Shown here: one piece after another, positions 7,537-15,835 of the stretch
Layout of the letters: each line of letters opens with the position of its first letter
How positions within the stretch are numbered: position 1 is the stretch's first letter
From: Bacteroidia bacterium
GTDB taxonomy: Bacteria; Bacteroidota; Bacteroidia; J057
Length of the DNA stretch: 41,541 nucleotides
Assembly: GCA_022760475.1 (NCBI GenBank)
Contig: JALEFZ010000017.1
Span: 1 to 41,541, forward strand
Direction of reading: 5' to 3'
Program-made: the position numbers and the translations under genes
The notes under the pieces: model-generated
Seen by the model: the letters and a program-made list of their open reading frames with translations, nothing else
Told to the model about the DNA's origin: nothing
Databases searched by the model: none

Positions 7537-10419
7537 ATGAAAAGAGAACTAACTCTTAGAAAGGTCATGAGCCTAAGGCGAATGTCCTTTTTTTTAATTC
7601 TAGGGCTAATGTTCAGCCAAATTCAGGCGACTCCAACCTCTTATCAGGGGGTAGTAAGTGGGAAAATTACTGATCCTGAGGGAGCTCCTGTAGTAGGTGC
7701 AGCTGTAGTAGTTAAGGGTACCAGCATCGGAGCGATCTCCGATCTAGAGGGAAGATATACTGTAAGTGTTCCCAATCCTGAGACTGACAGCCTCCTTTTT
7801 TCTTACATTGGATTCATTCCAGTGACTGTTGCTGTAAATGGGCAAACAGAATTGAACTTTACTTTCTCGAAATACAGCAAGCTCGATGAGGTTGTTGTGG
7901 TGGGTTATGCCAACAAAAAGAGAACTGAAGTAACCGGATCTATTGCTACCCTGAAGTCAGAAAACTTCAATACAGGTGTTATTACATCTCCTGAGCAACT
8001 ACTACAAGCCAAGGTACCTGGGGTAAGAATTACCTCGTCTAGCGGTGAGCCCGGTTCAGCAGTGAATGTAACCATTCGTGGTGCAGGTTCACTTAGAAGT
8101 GGAAATAGTCCTTTATACGTTGTGGACGGAATTCCTTTGTCTAATGAGGCTGTAACCCCTGGAAGTGGAAACGTAGTAGGAAGTAATGTTGGAAACTCAG
8201 CTGCTCCTAAAAATCCGTTAAACTTCCTTAACCCTGATGACATCTTGTCTATCGATGTATTGAAAGATGCATCTGCTACAGCGATCTACGGTTCAAGGGG
8301 TTCAAATGGCGTAATCCTTATTACCACCAAGAAAGGTTCTGCAGGTACCCAGGGAGTTAGCTACAATGGATTCCTAGGAACTTCTACCATCGCCCGTAAG
8401 ATTGATTTGGTAGGCATTGATACAGGAACAGATTGGCAGGATGAGATTACCAGAAACGGGACGAGCCAAAGCCACAATGTATCCTTGTCAGGTGGAAGTG
8501 GAAAAGCAAGCTACCGTGCTTCTTTGGCCTACTTTGACCAGGAAGGTATCATCAAAAAAAGCTCATTGGAAAGGTTCACTGGTAGGATCAACACCACCAT
8601 TTATGCCCTTCCAAGTGATCGTCTTAAATTGAATGTAAACCTTATTGCGAGCCATGTCATCGATAATGGGATACCAAGATCTGACGTTGCAGATACGGAC
8701 GGAGAATTGATTACCAATACCTTGGCTGCAGACCCTACACGTTCTGTGCTTGACGCCAATGGAGACTACTCTAGTGGACCAACCAACCCGGTAGGACTTC
8801 TTGACCTTTGGAATGACGTTACCAAGACCGATCGTGTTTTGGCAAATGTATCTGCCAGCCTTGAAATCCTTAAAGGATTGAACTATCAGTTGAACCTTGG
8901 TTTGGACCGTTCGAATGCTGCACGTGAGCAGGAACTGTTGCCAAATAACCTTGAAGGAATTAACATCAATAATGGTTCATACAACTTCGGAACCATCGAT
9001 GCGACCAACTTTCTGATTGAAAACTTCTTGACTTATGATGTTGCTACAGGAAAGAATAGCTTCAACTTCTTGGCAGGTCACGGTTTCCAGCAGTTTGGAT
9101 TCAATTCATTCAATATTGCTTTGAGTGATTATCAGATCCCTTCTATCACTGGTTTGGATGATCCAGGCAATGCAACCAATGTGGTAGGTGCAAATGGCGT
9201 TTCCAATCCAGATGGAAGCCGTGAGGTAAATAAACTTGAGTCTGTATTCGGTAGGGTAAATTACTCTTTTGACAACCAGATTCTTGTGAGTGCATCTCTC
9301 AGGGCTGATGGTTCTTCCAAGTTTGGAGAAAACAATCGTTGGGGATATTTCCCTGCAGTTTCTGTCGCTTACCGCCTTAGCGAAATCCTTTCAGGAGATC
9401 TTTTTGATGACTTGAAAGTCAGGGTAGGATGGGGACAGACCGGTAACCAGGAGATTCCTAACAAAGCAACCCAGGAGACTTTCCAGGTAACAGAAAATGG
9501 GATTTCAAGGGTTCGTGAGGCCAATCCTGACCTGAAATGGGAGGTAAGTACCCAGTTCAATGTGGGTATTGACTTCAACTTGTTGGATAGCAAACTCTAT
9601 GGTAACATCGATTACTTCAACAGGGTAAATAGCGATCCACTATTGTTGGTAGATTCTGAACCACCTGCTGTTTCTCAGCAGTGGGTAAATCTTCCTGGAA
9701 CCATCACCAACCAGGGTGTTGAGATATTCGTTGGAACCCAATTGGCCAATACCAAAGACTTCTCTTTGAATATTGACTTCAATGCCACCTTTACTACCAA
9801 TGTGGTTGAGTTTGATGACGGAAGAGAAATTTTCACAGGTGTATTGAGTGGAAGGTCTATCAATGGTACCCTTACTCAGATCATTCGTAGTGGTGAAGGC
9901 ATTGGTACATTCTACTTGCCAACTGATAATGGAGATGGATCTTCTACCGATCGTGAAATCCAGGGCTCAGGTATCCCTAACTTTGTTTATGGTTTCAATA
10001 CTTATGCGAAGTACAAGGCATTTGACCTGTCTTTCAACCTTTCGGGTGTTTCAGGAAACGTAATCTACAATGCTACGGATAACTTCCTGGCTAACTTTGG
10101 TGGAAACGTATCTCAAAGAATTGCCAACGCATCCACCATTCCTCCAGGAGCTTCCAGCTTCTTCCTTGAGAGTGGTGCATTCTTGCGAATCAACAATGCA
10201 ACTTTGGGTTATAACCTCCCCGCTAATTCTGTATCCTGGTTAAAGGGATTTCGTGTGTATGTAACAGGTCAGAACCTCTTTGTATTCACTGAGTATACAG
10301 GATACGATCCTGAGGTGAGTACTCCTGTTGCGGTAGGTGGAAACCTTTCTTACGGGATTGATTTCGCTTCTTACCCACGAGCTCGAACATTTATGCTCGG
10401 TTTGAACTTTACTTTGTAA
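7537..10419 (+). CDS. SusC/RagA-type TonB-linked outer membrane protein
   Basis: This 960-residue protein follows the SusC layout. It has an N-terminal signal (to about residue 31), a carboxypeptidase-D-like domain (about 38-112, starting GKITDPEGAPVVGAAVVVKG), a TonB-box-like LDEVVVVGY (116-124), a plug domain (about 125-270, with IRGAGSLRSGNSPLYVVDG) and a 22-strand barrel to the C-terminus. It imports its ligand across the outer membrane using TonB energy, with the SusD lipoprotein as lid. susD starts 39 bases downstream, so they form an operon. The operator at 7454-7467 points to LacI control. The substrate cannot be read from sequence; the neighbours suggest a sulfonated sugar. No glycoside hydrolase follows, which is unusual for a polysaccharide locus and fits a small substrate. 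Confidence 0.95.
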   Translation: MKRELTLRKVMSLRRMSFFLILGLMFSQIQATPTSYQGVVSGKITDPEGAPVVGAAVVVKGTSIGAISDLEGRYTVSVPNPETDSLLFSYIGFIPVTVAVNGQTELNFTFSKYSKLDEVVVVGYANKKRTEVTGSIATLKSENFNTGVITSPEQLLQAKVPGVRITSSSGEPGSAVNVTIRGAGSLRSGNSPLYVVDGIPLSNEAVTPGSGNVVGSNVGNSAAPKNPLNFLNPDDILSIDVLKDASATAIYGSRGSNGVILITTKKGSAGTQGVSYNGFLGTSTIARKIDLVGIDTGTDWQDEITRNGTSQSHNVSLSGGSGKASYRASLAYFDQEGIIKKSSLERFTGRINTTIYALPSDRLKLNVNLIASHVIDNGIPRSDVADTDGELITNTLAADPTRSVLDANGDYSSGPTNPVGLLDLWNDVTKTDRVLANVSASLEILKGLNYQLNLGLDRSNAAREQELLPNNLEGININNGSYNFGTIDATNFLIENFLTYDVATGKNSFNFLAGHGFQQFGFNSFNIALSDYQIPSITGLDDPGNATNVVGANGVSNPDGSREVNKLESVFGRVNYSFDNQILVSASLRADGSSKFGENNRWGYFPAVSVAYRLSEILSGDLFDDLKVRVGWGQTGNQEIPNKATQETFQVTENGISRVREANPDLKWEVSTQFNVGIDFNLLDSKLYGNIDYFNRVNSDPLLLVDSEPPAVSQQWVNLPGTITNQGVEIFVGTQLANTKDFSLNIDFNATFTTNVVEFDDGREIFTGVLSGRSINGTLTQIIRSGEGIGTFYLPTDNGDGSSTDREIQGSGIPNFVYGFNTYAKYKAFDLSFNLSGVSGNVIYNATDNFLANFGGNVSQRIANASTIPPGASSFFLESGAFLRINNATLGYNLPANSVSWLKGFRVYVTGQNLFVFTEYTGYDPEVSTPVAVGGNLSYGIDFASYPRARTFMLGLNFTL

Positions 10420-10458
10420 TATAGAAATTACTATATAATTGGATTACTATTTATTCCT

Positions 10459-12135
10459 ATGAAAAAAATTTGGTTAATGCTGCCATTCCTGTTGTTTTTC
10501 TCAGGATGTGCAGATCTAACAGAACAAGTTTTTGACGAAGTACAGGTAGAAGATGTGGAAGCATTGCTTGATGAAGCATCACCTGAATTCCTCAACAACC
10601 TTGTGGCATCCGTATATGCCCAATTGATTCCTAATTTCTCTGAAAGGTTGTTCTTCAACCTTCAGGAATCGACCTCGGACATTTCTATGACTCCTACCCG
10701 CCTATGGCAGGATCCTTCGCGAAGCGACTGGTTTGACGGAGGTAGATATGTAAAACTACATACCCACACCTGGGATCCTTCTGAGCCCACGCTCAATGAC
10801 GTATGGAACAACCTTCAGGGAGGAATTGCTGCAGCGCTAGAAGTGCTGGACGCCTTTGATACCCCAAAGGCACTTGGCAATTCAGCCATTACACCATTAA
10901 GGGCTGAGGTTCAGGGACTCTTGGCATTCTACATGTGGGCAACTTTTGACCTATATGCCCAGGTGCCTTATATCAACCTGGAAACAGGTGAAAATGTGGT
11001 ATTGACAGGACAAGAAGCCATGGATGAGATGGAGTCATTGCTTGACGCAGCTATTCCGAATCTGAATGACAAAAACTCTTCAGAGTCAGGAGCAAGGTTC
11101 AACCGCGCTGCTGCAAGAACGCTTTTGGCCAGAATCTACCTCAATAAGGGAGTTTACCTGGACCGTTATGCTTCTTCATTCAACTTCTCTTCTTCTGACA
11201 TGGACAAGGTGATTGCTGAAACCACCAATATCATTGATCAGGAAGGATACAGCCTGGCAACTGATTACTTCAGGCTATTTGATGGAGACAGTGATGACAA
11301 CAGTGCGACTGACGAGCTGATCTTCGTAGTTAATCTTATCGCTGGACAGACTGGAAACCGTGCTTTTACAGCCATGGTAATGAGTCAGGGACAGTACGCA
11401 GCAGACGGAGGTAGTTTCAGGGGCTGGAATGGATTCTGTACCCTGCCTGAGTTCGTAGACAGCTGGGATACCAATGACCCACGTTTCTTTGAAGAAAACT
11501 ATCCAAATGAACCTGGAGTTATTGATCCTGCGACTTATCAGCTAAATAGAGGTATCCAGGTAGGTGTTCAGCACGGACCTGTACCTGTAGATGACAACGG
11601 AAACCCAACTGAGGGTGGAACTTTCAAGCGCGATGCCAATGGAATGTTGGTGATTGAAGTATTAAGAAACTTCTTGAGAGACAATCAGGTAGTTGATTAT
11701 TCAAAAGATGTCAGCTTGACTTCTAACCAGTGGGCAGGTGCACGTGTATTCAAGTATGAGTATGATACTCCGGGTCCTGGTAGATGGGACACTGACATCA
11801 ACCCTGTCTTGTTGCGTCTGGCTGATGTATACCTGATGAGGGCTGAAGCAAAATTAAGAAATGGCGACAATGCAGGTGCATTGGCTGATGTGAATGCAGT
11901 AAGAACTGCCAGAGGAGCCGCTGAATTGAGCTCTCTGGATATGGATGCCATGCTTGACGAAAGAGGATTTGAGTTCTATTGGGAATCACACCGTAGAACC
12001 GACCTGATCCGTTTCGGAAAATTCAACGACGCTTGGACTTCCAAAGATGCAAGCGATGCAAACAAAAGGGTGTTCCCAATTCCATTGAATGCCCTTGCTG
12101 CAAGTTCGAACTTGACCCAAAATGATGGGTACTAA
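10459..12135 (+). CDS. SusD/RagB family nutrient-binding outer membrane lipoprotein
   Basis: This 558-residue protein starts with a lipoprotein signal ending F-S-G-C (acceptor C17). The SusD fold is recognised from the TPR-rich N-terminal half, with FNRAAARTLLARIYLN around 212-227, and from the C-terminal segment with LRLADVYLMRAEAKLRNGD followed by ALADVNAVRTARGA and LDERGFEFYWESHRRTDLIRFG, all hallmarks of the family. It forms the surface lid of the SusC channel at 7537-10419 and captures the substrate. It is the last gene of the operon, with a terminator at 12161-12192. Confidence 0.95.
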   Translation: MKKIWLMLPFLLFFSGCADLTEQVFDEVQVEDVEALLDEASPEFLNNLVASVYAQLIPNFSERLFFNLQESTSDISMTPTRLWQDPSRSDWFDGGRYVKLHTHTWDPSEPTLNDVWNNLQGGIAAALEVLDAFDTPKALGNSAITPLRAEVQGLLAFYMWATFDLYAQVPYINLETGENVVLTGQEAMDEMESLLDAAIPNLNDKNSSESGARFNRAAARTLLARIYLNKGVYLDRYASSFNFSSSDMDKVIAETTNIIDQEGYSLATDYFRLFDGDSDDNSATDELIFVVNLIAGQTGNRAFTAMVMSQGQYAADGGSFRGWNGFCTLPEFVDSWDTNDPRFFEENYPNEPGVIDPATYQLNRGIQVGVQHGPVPVDDNGNPTEGGTFKRDANGMLVIEVLRNFLRDNQVVDYSKDVSLTSNQWAGARVFKYEYDTPGPGRWDTDINPVLLRLADVYLMRAEAKLRNGDNAGALADVNAVRTARGAAELSSLDMDAMLDERGFEFYWESHRRTDLIRFGKFNDAWTSKDASDANKRVFPIPLNALAASSNLTQNDGY

Positions 12136-12160
12136 TATTTGATTATTGTAGGTGAAAAGG

Positions 12161-12192
12161 TCCCTCTTTCTTTTTAGGAAGAGGGAATTTTT
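12161..12192 (+). terminator. Rho-independent terminator after susD
   Basis: TCCCTCTT (12161-12168) pairs with AAGAGGGA (12179-12186), followed by ATTTTTAT. It lies 25 bases after the susD stop. Between here and 12370 I see nothing further than a weak CCTGA/TCAGG hairpin at about 12218-12240. Confidence 0.75.
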
Positions 12193-12370
12193 ATGGGGCT
12201 GTTTAACATTTATCATTCCTGAGGGCAAGGGGCTTTCAGGAAGTATGGTAGAAATGTTTAGGTCAATACAAGATCCTTGATGTTCGAAATAGGTAGGGCA
12301 TGAAAATTCTCTCTACAAGCTGTGAGCTTGCTTCCTCTTTTCTGAAAGGTCTCAACGGACTTTACTTGAC

Positions 12371-13312
12371 TTAAAGCAAAATCATCAGCAAAGACCCTAC
12401 AGAAACCAACACCCACAAAGAAAAGCCATGAAGAAGAGGTTTGATCCCTGCAGACCGAATTTTCTCTACAGATATTCCCATTCCAATCAAAAACAGACAT
12501 AGGACCATCACGGATCTGGCTATCCCTACAATATCTTCAGAAAATGAAATAGGGAAAAAGGTATTCACCAGCATAGCTAGGACAAAATAAAGGATGAACC
12601 ATGGAATTTTGACCGACTGTCCTTTGCCTCTGAAGATAAGCATGGAGAAAAGTGATACTGGAATGATCCAAAGTGCTCTGGACAACTTTACTGTTGTGGC
12701 GATTTCCAGGGCTTCCAGGCCGTAAGCGTTGGCAGCTCCGACCACGGAACTGGTGTCATGGATAGCGATGGCGCTCCACAAACCAAAATCCTGCTGGCTT
12801 AGGTCAAGCAGATGCCCGATGAAAGGAAAAAGGATCAATGCCACCGCATTTAATAAGAACACTACCCCAAGGGCCATGGAAATGTCTTGTTCTTTGGCGT
12901 TGACAACAGGGGAAACCGCAGCAATGGCGCTACCACCACAAATGGCTGTGCCAACCGATATCAAGTATGAGGGAACTTTCTCAATCCCTATTAGCCTTGA
13001 AATGAGAAATCCCATCAATAAAGTCAAGCTGATAGAGCCAACGATCATCAAAAAACCGGACTGGCTAGTTGCGAGTGCTTCATGAGCATTCATGCCAAAA
13101 CCAAGCCCCACAACGGCAATCTTCAGGAGATTGCTTACAGCCTTTCCTTTTAACCATTCAAAGGGATGCCCTACAAAATGTGCAAATAAAAAACCTGCCA
13201 CCAGAGCAATGGGGCTGGATACCCATGGGGTGAAACAAAGGAAAGCCATTATTATAAAGAGGGCTTTGGGCCAGGAAAATGGAAGGAAAGAGTATCTGTA
13301 AAGCAGCTTCAT
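12371..13312 (-). CDS. YeiH-like putative sulfate exporter family membrane protein
   Basis: This hydrophobic protein of 313 residues has about ten membrane helices and belongs to the UPF0324/Cons_hypoth698 family (E. coli YeiH), annotated as putative sulfate exporters. Typical family stretches are seen: GLGFGMNAHEAL, AICGGSAIAAVSPVVNA and AIHDTSSVVGAANAYG. I start at the ATG at 13312 (MKLLYRYSF); an in-frame TTG at 13336 would add eight residues. A LysR regulator lies directly upstream on the same strand, the same partnership as E. coli yeiE/yeiH. Next to a desulfonating monooxygenase, a role in removing sulfite or sulfate is attractive. The transport function of this family has little direct proof, however. 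Confidence 0.88.
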   Translation of the reverse strand: MKLLYRYSFLPFSWPKALFIIMAFLCFTPWVSSPIALVAGFLFAHFVGHPFEWLKGKAVSNLLKIAVVGLGFGMNAHEALATSQSGFLMIVGSISLTLLMGFLISRLIGIEKVPSYLISVGTAICGGSAIAAVSPVVNAKEQDISMALGVVFLLNAVALILFPFIGHLLDLSQQDFGLWSAIAIHDTSSVVGAANAYGLEALEIATTVKLSRALWIIPVSLFSMLIFRGKGQSVKIPWFILYFVLAMLVNTFFPISFSEDIVGIARSVMVLCLFLIGMGISVEKIRSAGIKPLLHGFSLWVLVSVGSLLMILL

Positions 13313-13322
13313 GTTTTGATTT

Positions 13323-13370
13323 CCGTATGTATTCAACTAAAGATACGGAAGCTGCTGTCTGATTAGTTAT
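13323..13370. promoter_or_regulatory. Inverted repeats between lysR and yeiH-like gene
   Basis: CCGTAT (13323-13328) is matched by ATACGG (13343-13348), and AACTAA (13336-13341) by TTAGTT (13365-13370). They occupy the 74-base gap upstream of the exporter gene and are candidates for LysR binding. Short repeats like these can arise by chance. Confidence 0.35.
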
Positions 13371-13386
13371 GAAAAATAGTTGTATG

Positions 13387-14286
13387 CTATTCCAAATTGT
13401 TATGACTGCTTGTAAGGATTCGCTTGATAAACTTCATGGCCTGGGATTGCTTGCCATGAAGGTGGACATAGTGAAAATCTCTAATAATCTCTAGTTTTTT
13501 CACGTCGATGATCTTCAACATATTGGCCTTCAATTCATGAAAGATGGAGTGGATCGAAACAAAGGCAAATGCGTCTGAATTGAGTAAGTAGGTTTTAATG
13601 CCTTCGGTACTTCCAATTTCGAGCTCAATGTTTAGTTCACTGGAACTTACTCCCTGTTGTGCGAGTGCGGATTCTATGACTTTTCGTGTTCCCGAGCCTT
13701 CTTCTCGACTGATTAAAGGAATTTTTTTGACTTCCTCAATTTTCAATTCCTCCTTTTTGAGCTTGCGATTGCTGCTCCTCGTCGCCAAGACAATCTCATC
13801 CTTCCTGAATTTTTCATAATGGAGCAGGGGATTGGAAGGTTTTCCTTCCGTGAAACCGAGGTCTACCTGATTGGATTCAATCAGTTGCTCAATCTTCTCC
13901 GTATTGCCATTGATGAGGCTTATTTGGACTGAAGGGTTGATTTGTTTCATGGCTGCCAATAATTCTGGAAGGATGTACTGGGTGATTGTAGTACTGGCAC
14001 CGAGGATTATTTTTTCAGGTATGCGATCATTCAGGGCTAGAAAATCATTGCTTAACTGCTTGTAAAGATCCAGGATCTGATTGGCATACCTGAGTAATAA
14101 TTCCCCTTCTGGCGTAAGGCTGATCCTGTTTCCTTCTCTTAGAATAAGCGCCTTTTCAAATTGCTCTTCGAGCTTATTGATATGCTTGCTGACCGCAGGC
14201 TGGGAGATATGAAGTTCCCGAGCTGCTTTGGTGTAGCTAAGGTGGTCTGCGACTTTTTTGAATACAAGCAATCGGAAGTCCATCAA
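13387..14286 (-). CDS. LysR family transcriptional regulator (YeiE/CysB-like)
   Basis: This 299-residue protein is standard LysR length. Residues 3-62 form the winged helix-turn-helix (FKKVADHLSYTKAARELHIS then QPAVSKHINKLEEQF). The effector domain runs from about 90, with REEGSGTRKVIESAL (about 193-207) and IGSTEGIKTYL typical of the CysB/YeiE/CbbR-type binding cleft for small anions. It is directly upstream of the YeiH-like exporter on the same strand. Enterobacterial YeiE, a sulfite-responsive LysR, sits beside yeiH in the same way. I infer it controls the exporter. A second ATG three bases in (14283) is an equally good start. Confidence 0.9.
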   Translation of the reverse strand: MMDFRLLVFKKVADHLSYTKAARELHISQPAVSKHINKLEEQFEKALILREGNRISLTPEGELLLRYANQILDLYKQLSNDFLALNDRIPEKIILGASTTITQYILPELLAAMKQINPSVQISLINGNTEKIEQLIESNQVDLGFTEGKPSNPLLHYEKFRKDEIVLATRSSNRKLKKEELKIEEVKKIPLISREEGSGTRKVIESALAQQGVSSSELNIELEIGSTEGIKTYLLNSDAFAFVSIHSIFHELKANMLKIIDVKKLEIIRDFHYVHLHGKQSQAMKFIKRILTSSHNNLE

Positions 14287-14350
14287 ATGAGTTCTTTTTT
14301 AAGCGCCTTGCTGAATAAAATTGTGCTACTATTCCTAAAAATAAGGGGAG

Positions 14351-14380
14351 ACCCTGACAGGCTTATAAGCCTGTCAGGGT
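14351..14380. repeat. 30-bp perfect palindrome, REP-like element (copy 1)
   Basis: Bases 14351-14365 are the exact reverse complement of 14366-14380 (half-site ACCCTGACAGGCTTA). A second element of the same type lies at 26826-26857. Both share CCCTGACAGG(C/G)TTATAA(G/C)CCTGTC(A/G)GGG and both are intergenic, as expected of an interspersed palindromic repeat family. Confidence 0.8.
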
Positions 14381-14411
14381 TCCGGCTTACCTAAGGTAAA
14401 CCATCAAAATT

Positions 14412-14447
14412 AAAAATAGGGTTTGCAAATCAGCAAACCCTATTTTT
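14412..14447 (-). terminator. Strong terminator after fabH (bidirectional shape)
   Basis: A perfect 15-bp stem, AAAAATAGGGTTTGC (14412-14426) with GCAAACCCTATTTTT (14433-14447), has a 6-base loop. The A/T flanks make it work in both directions. It is 19 bases past the fabH stop. Confidence 0.85.
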
Positions 14448-14466
14448 ATAGAATTTAATCATCCTG

Positions 14467-15474
14467 TTACCACCTGATCAAGGCTGAAGCCCAGGTAAAA
14501 CCTGAACCAAAGGCAGCCAGACATACCAAGTCTCCTTCTTTGATCTTGCCCAACTCCCAAGCCTCCGTCAAAGCAATTGGTATAGAGGCAGCAGTAGTGT
14601 TTCCATACTTCATAATGTTGTTATGAACCTTTTCTTCAGGCCATCCCATCGTCTGACGAACAGCTTCTGCAATGCGTAAATTGGCTTGATGAGGAATGAA
14701 CATGTTTACATCCTGAGGAGTATAACCTGTCTCATCCAACGCTTCCTTGATTACCTCAGGGAATTTTTGAACTGCCATTTTGAAAACCATACGGCCATTC
14801 ATGACCGGATATTGCTCTCCATTGTCAATCATTTCATGGGTAATGTGACGCTTCTTATGGCCGGAAGGTCTAAGGGTTGCCAACATTTCAGCATGCTCAC
14901 CATCCGCATGTAGTTTGGTGGTCAGGATGCCCTTTTCATCTGCAGTGTCACTTGCAGTCAAAATGGCAGCACCAGCACCATCGCCAAACAGGACTGTAAC
15001 AGCACGGCCCCTATCAGAAAAGTCCAGCCCTGAAGAATGAATCTCAGAACCAATCATAAGAATGTTTTTATACATTCCAGTACGGATGAACTGATCAGCT
15101 ACCGAAAGGCCATAAATAAAACCTGAACATTGGTTTCGGATGTCAAGTGCAGGGATACCCTTTGTATGAAGTCCCAATTCACGCTGAACCAAAACACCAG
15201 ATCCAGGAAACATATAGTCCGGGTTAAGGGTAGCGAAAATGATCATGTCAATGTCTTCAGCCTGCATATTCGCACGCTCAAGAGCTATTTTAGCAGCCTG
15301 TGTTCCCATCCCCGCTACAGTGTCCTTGCCTTCAGTAAAGTAGCGCCTTTCCTGAATTCCTGAGCGCTCGCGTATCCACTCATCAGAGGTATCCATCAGC
15401 TTGGCAAGGTCGTTGTTTGTAACAACATTTTCGGGGACATAATAACCCAGTCCCGCAATTTTTGAACGAAGCAT
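14467..15474 (-). CDS. fabH: 3-oxoacyl-ACP synthase III family protein
   Basis: This 335-residue thiolase-fold enzyme condenses an acyl-CoA with malonyl-ACP to start fatty acid synthesis. The Cys-His-Asn triad is visible: C116 in IRNQCSGF, H262 in FIPHQANLRI and N292 in MKYGNTTAAS. DEWIRERSGIQERR (31-44) is the typical substrate-side motif. It appears to be a single-gene unit, with a terminator at 14412-14447 and a hairpin-rich leader at 15521-15560. It is not next to plsX or other fab genes here, so it may be one of several FabH paralogs; Bacteroidota often have a second, FabH-like ketosynthase. The reaction type is secure and the exact primer is not. Confidence 0.93.
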   Translation of the reverse strand: MLRSKIAGLGYYVPENVVTNNDLAKLMDTSDEWIRERSGIQERRYFTEGKDTVAGMGTQAAKIALERANMQAEDIDMIIFATLNPDYMFPGSGVLVQRELGLHTKGIPALDIRNQCSGFIYGLSVADQFIRTGMYKNILMIGSEIHSSGLDFSDRGRAVTVLFGDGAGAAILTASDTADEKGILTTKLHADGEHAEMLATLRPSGHKKRHITHEMIDNGEQYPVMNGRMVFKMAVQKFPEVIKEALDETGYTPQDVNMFIPHQANLRIAEAVRQTMGWPEEKVHNNIMKYGNTTAASIPIALTEAWELGKIKEGDLVCLAAFGSGFTWASALIRW

Positions 15475-15835
15475 AAGTTTATTGTCGAGTAGGTGATGTA
15501 TAAAGCAGTAACAATAATAACTTTTTATTCACTAGAATAAAAAGGTAACTAATGCGTTACTATCCGTTGGGTAAGAAGCAATTAGCAATTGTTGTACCTG
15601 ATAGCCGTTTTTTATAAGCAAAATTGGAAAAGGGTAAGATTCTTAATGGGTTGTTTATCCATCAGAGAGCTTCTAAATTAGTTTCCTAGTTTTGCCCCCT
15701 GGTTCTTTTCTCCATCCAAATGTTTCAGATCTATGTAAGAGCTGGAATAATTTTGCCTGATCAACTTCCCCAACGCTTCTTAATTTACCTTTATCCTGAT
15801 TGAGGATTACAAATTGCCTTAGTCTCGCAATTAGA
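15475..15835. other. Divergent intergenic region, fabH / sugar operon
   Basis: This 361-base gap has no credible gene. It holds an AT-rich perfect hairpin, CTTTTTATTC (15521-15530) with GAATAAAAAG (15535-15544), directly followed by GTAAC/GTTAC (15545-15560). The two hairpins lie 47-86 bases upstream of the fabH start. Promoters for both directions must lie here, but I cannot place them with confidence. Confidence 0.5.

Noticed and set aside
7905..8243. Minus-strand reading frame of 112 codons
   Set aside because: Shadow of the susC plug-domain coding region.
12729..13085. Plus-strand reading frame of 118 codons
   Set aside because: Antisense to the YeiH-like exporter, whose hydrophobic helices create the open frame.
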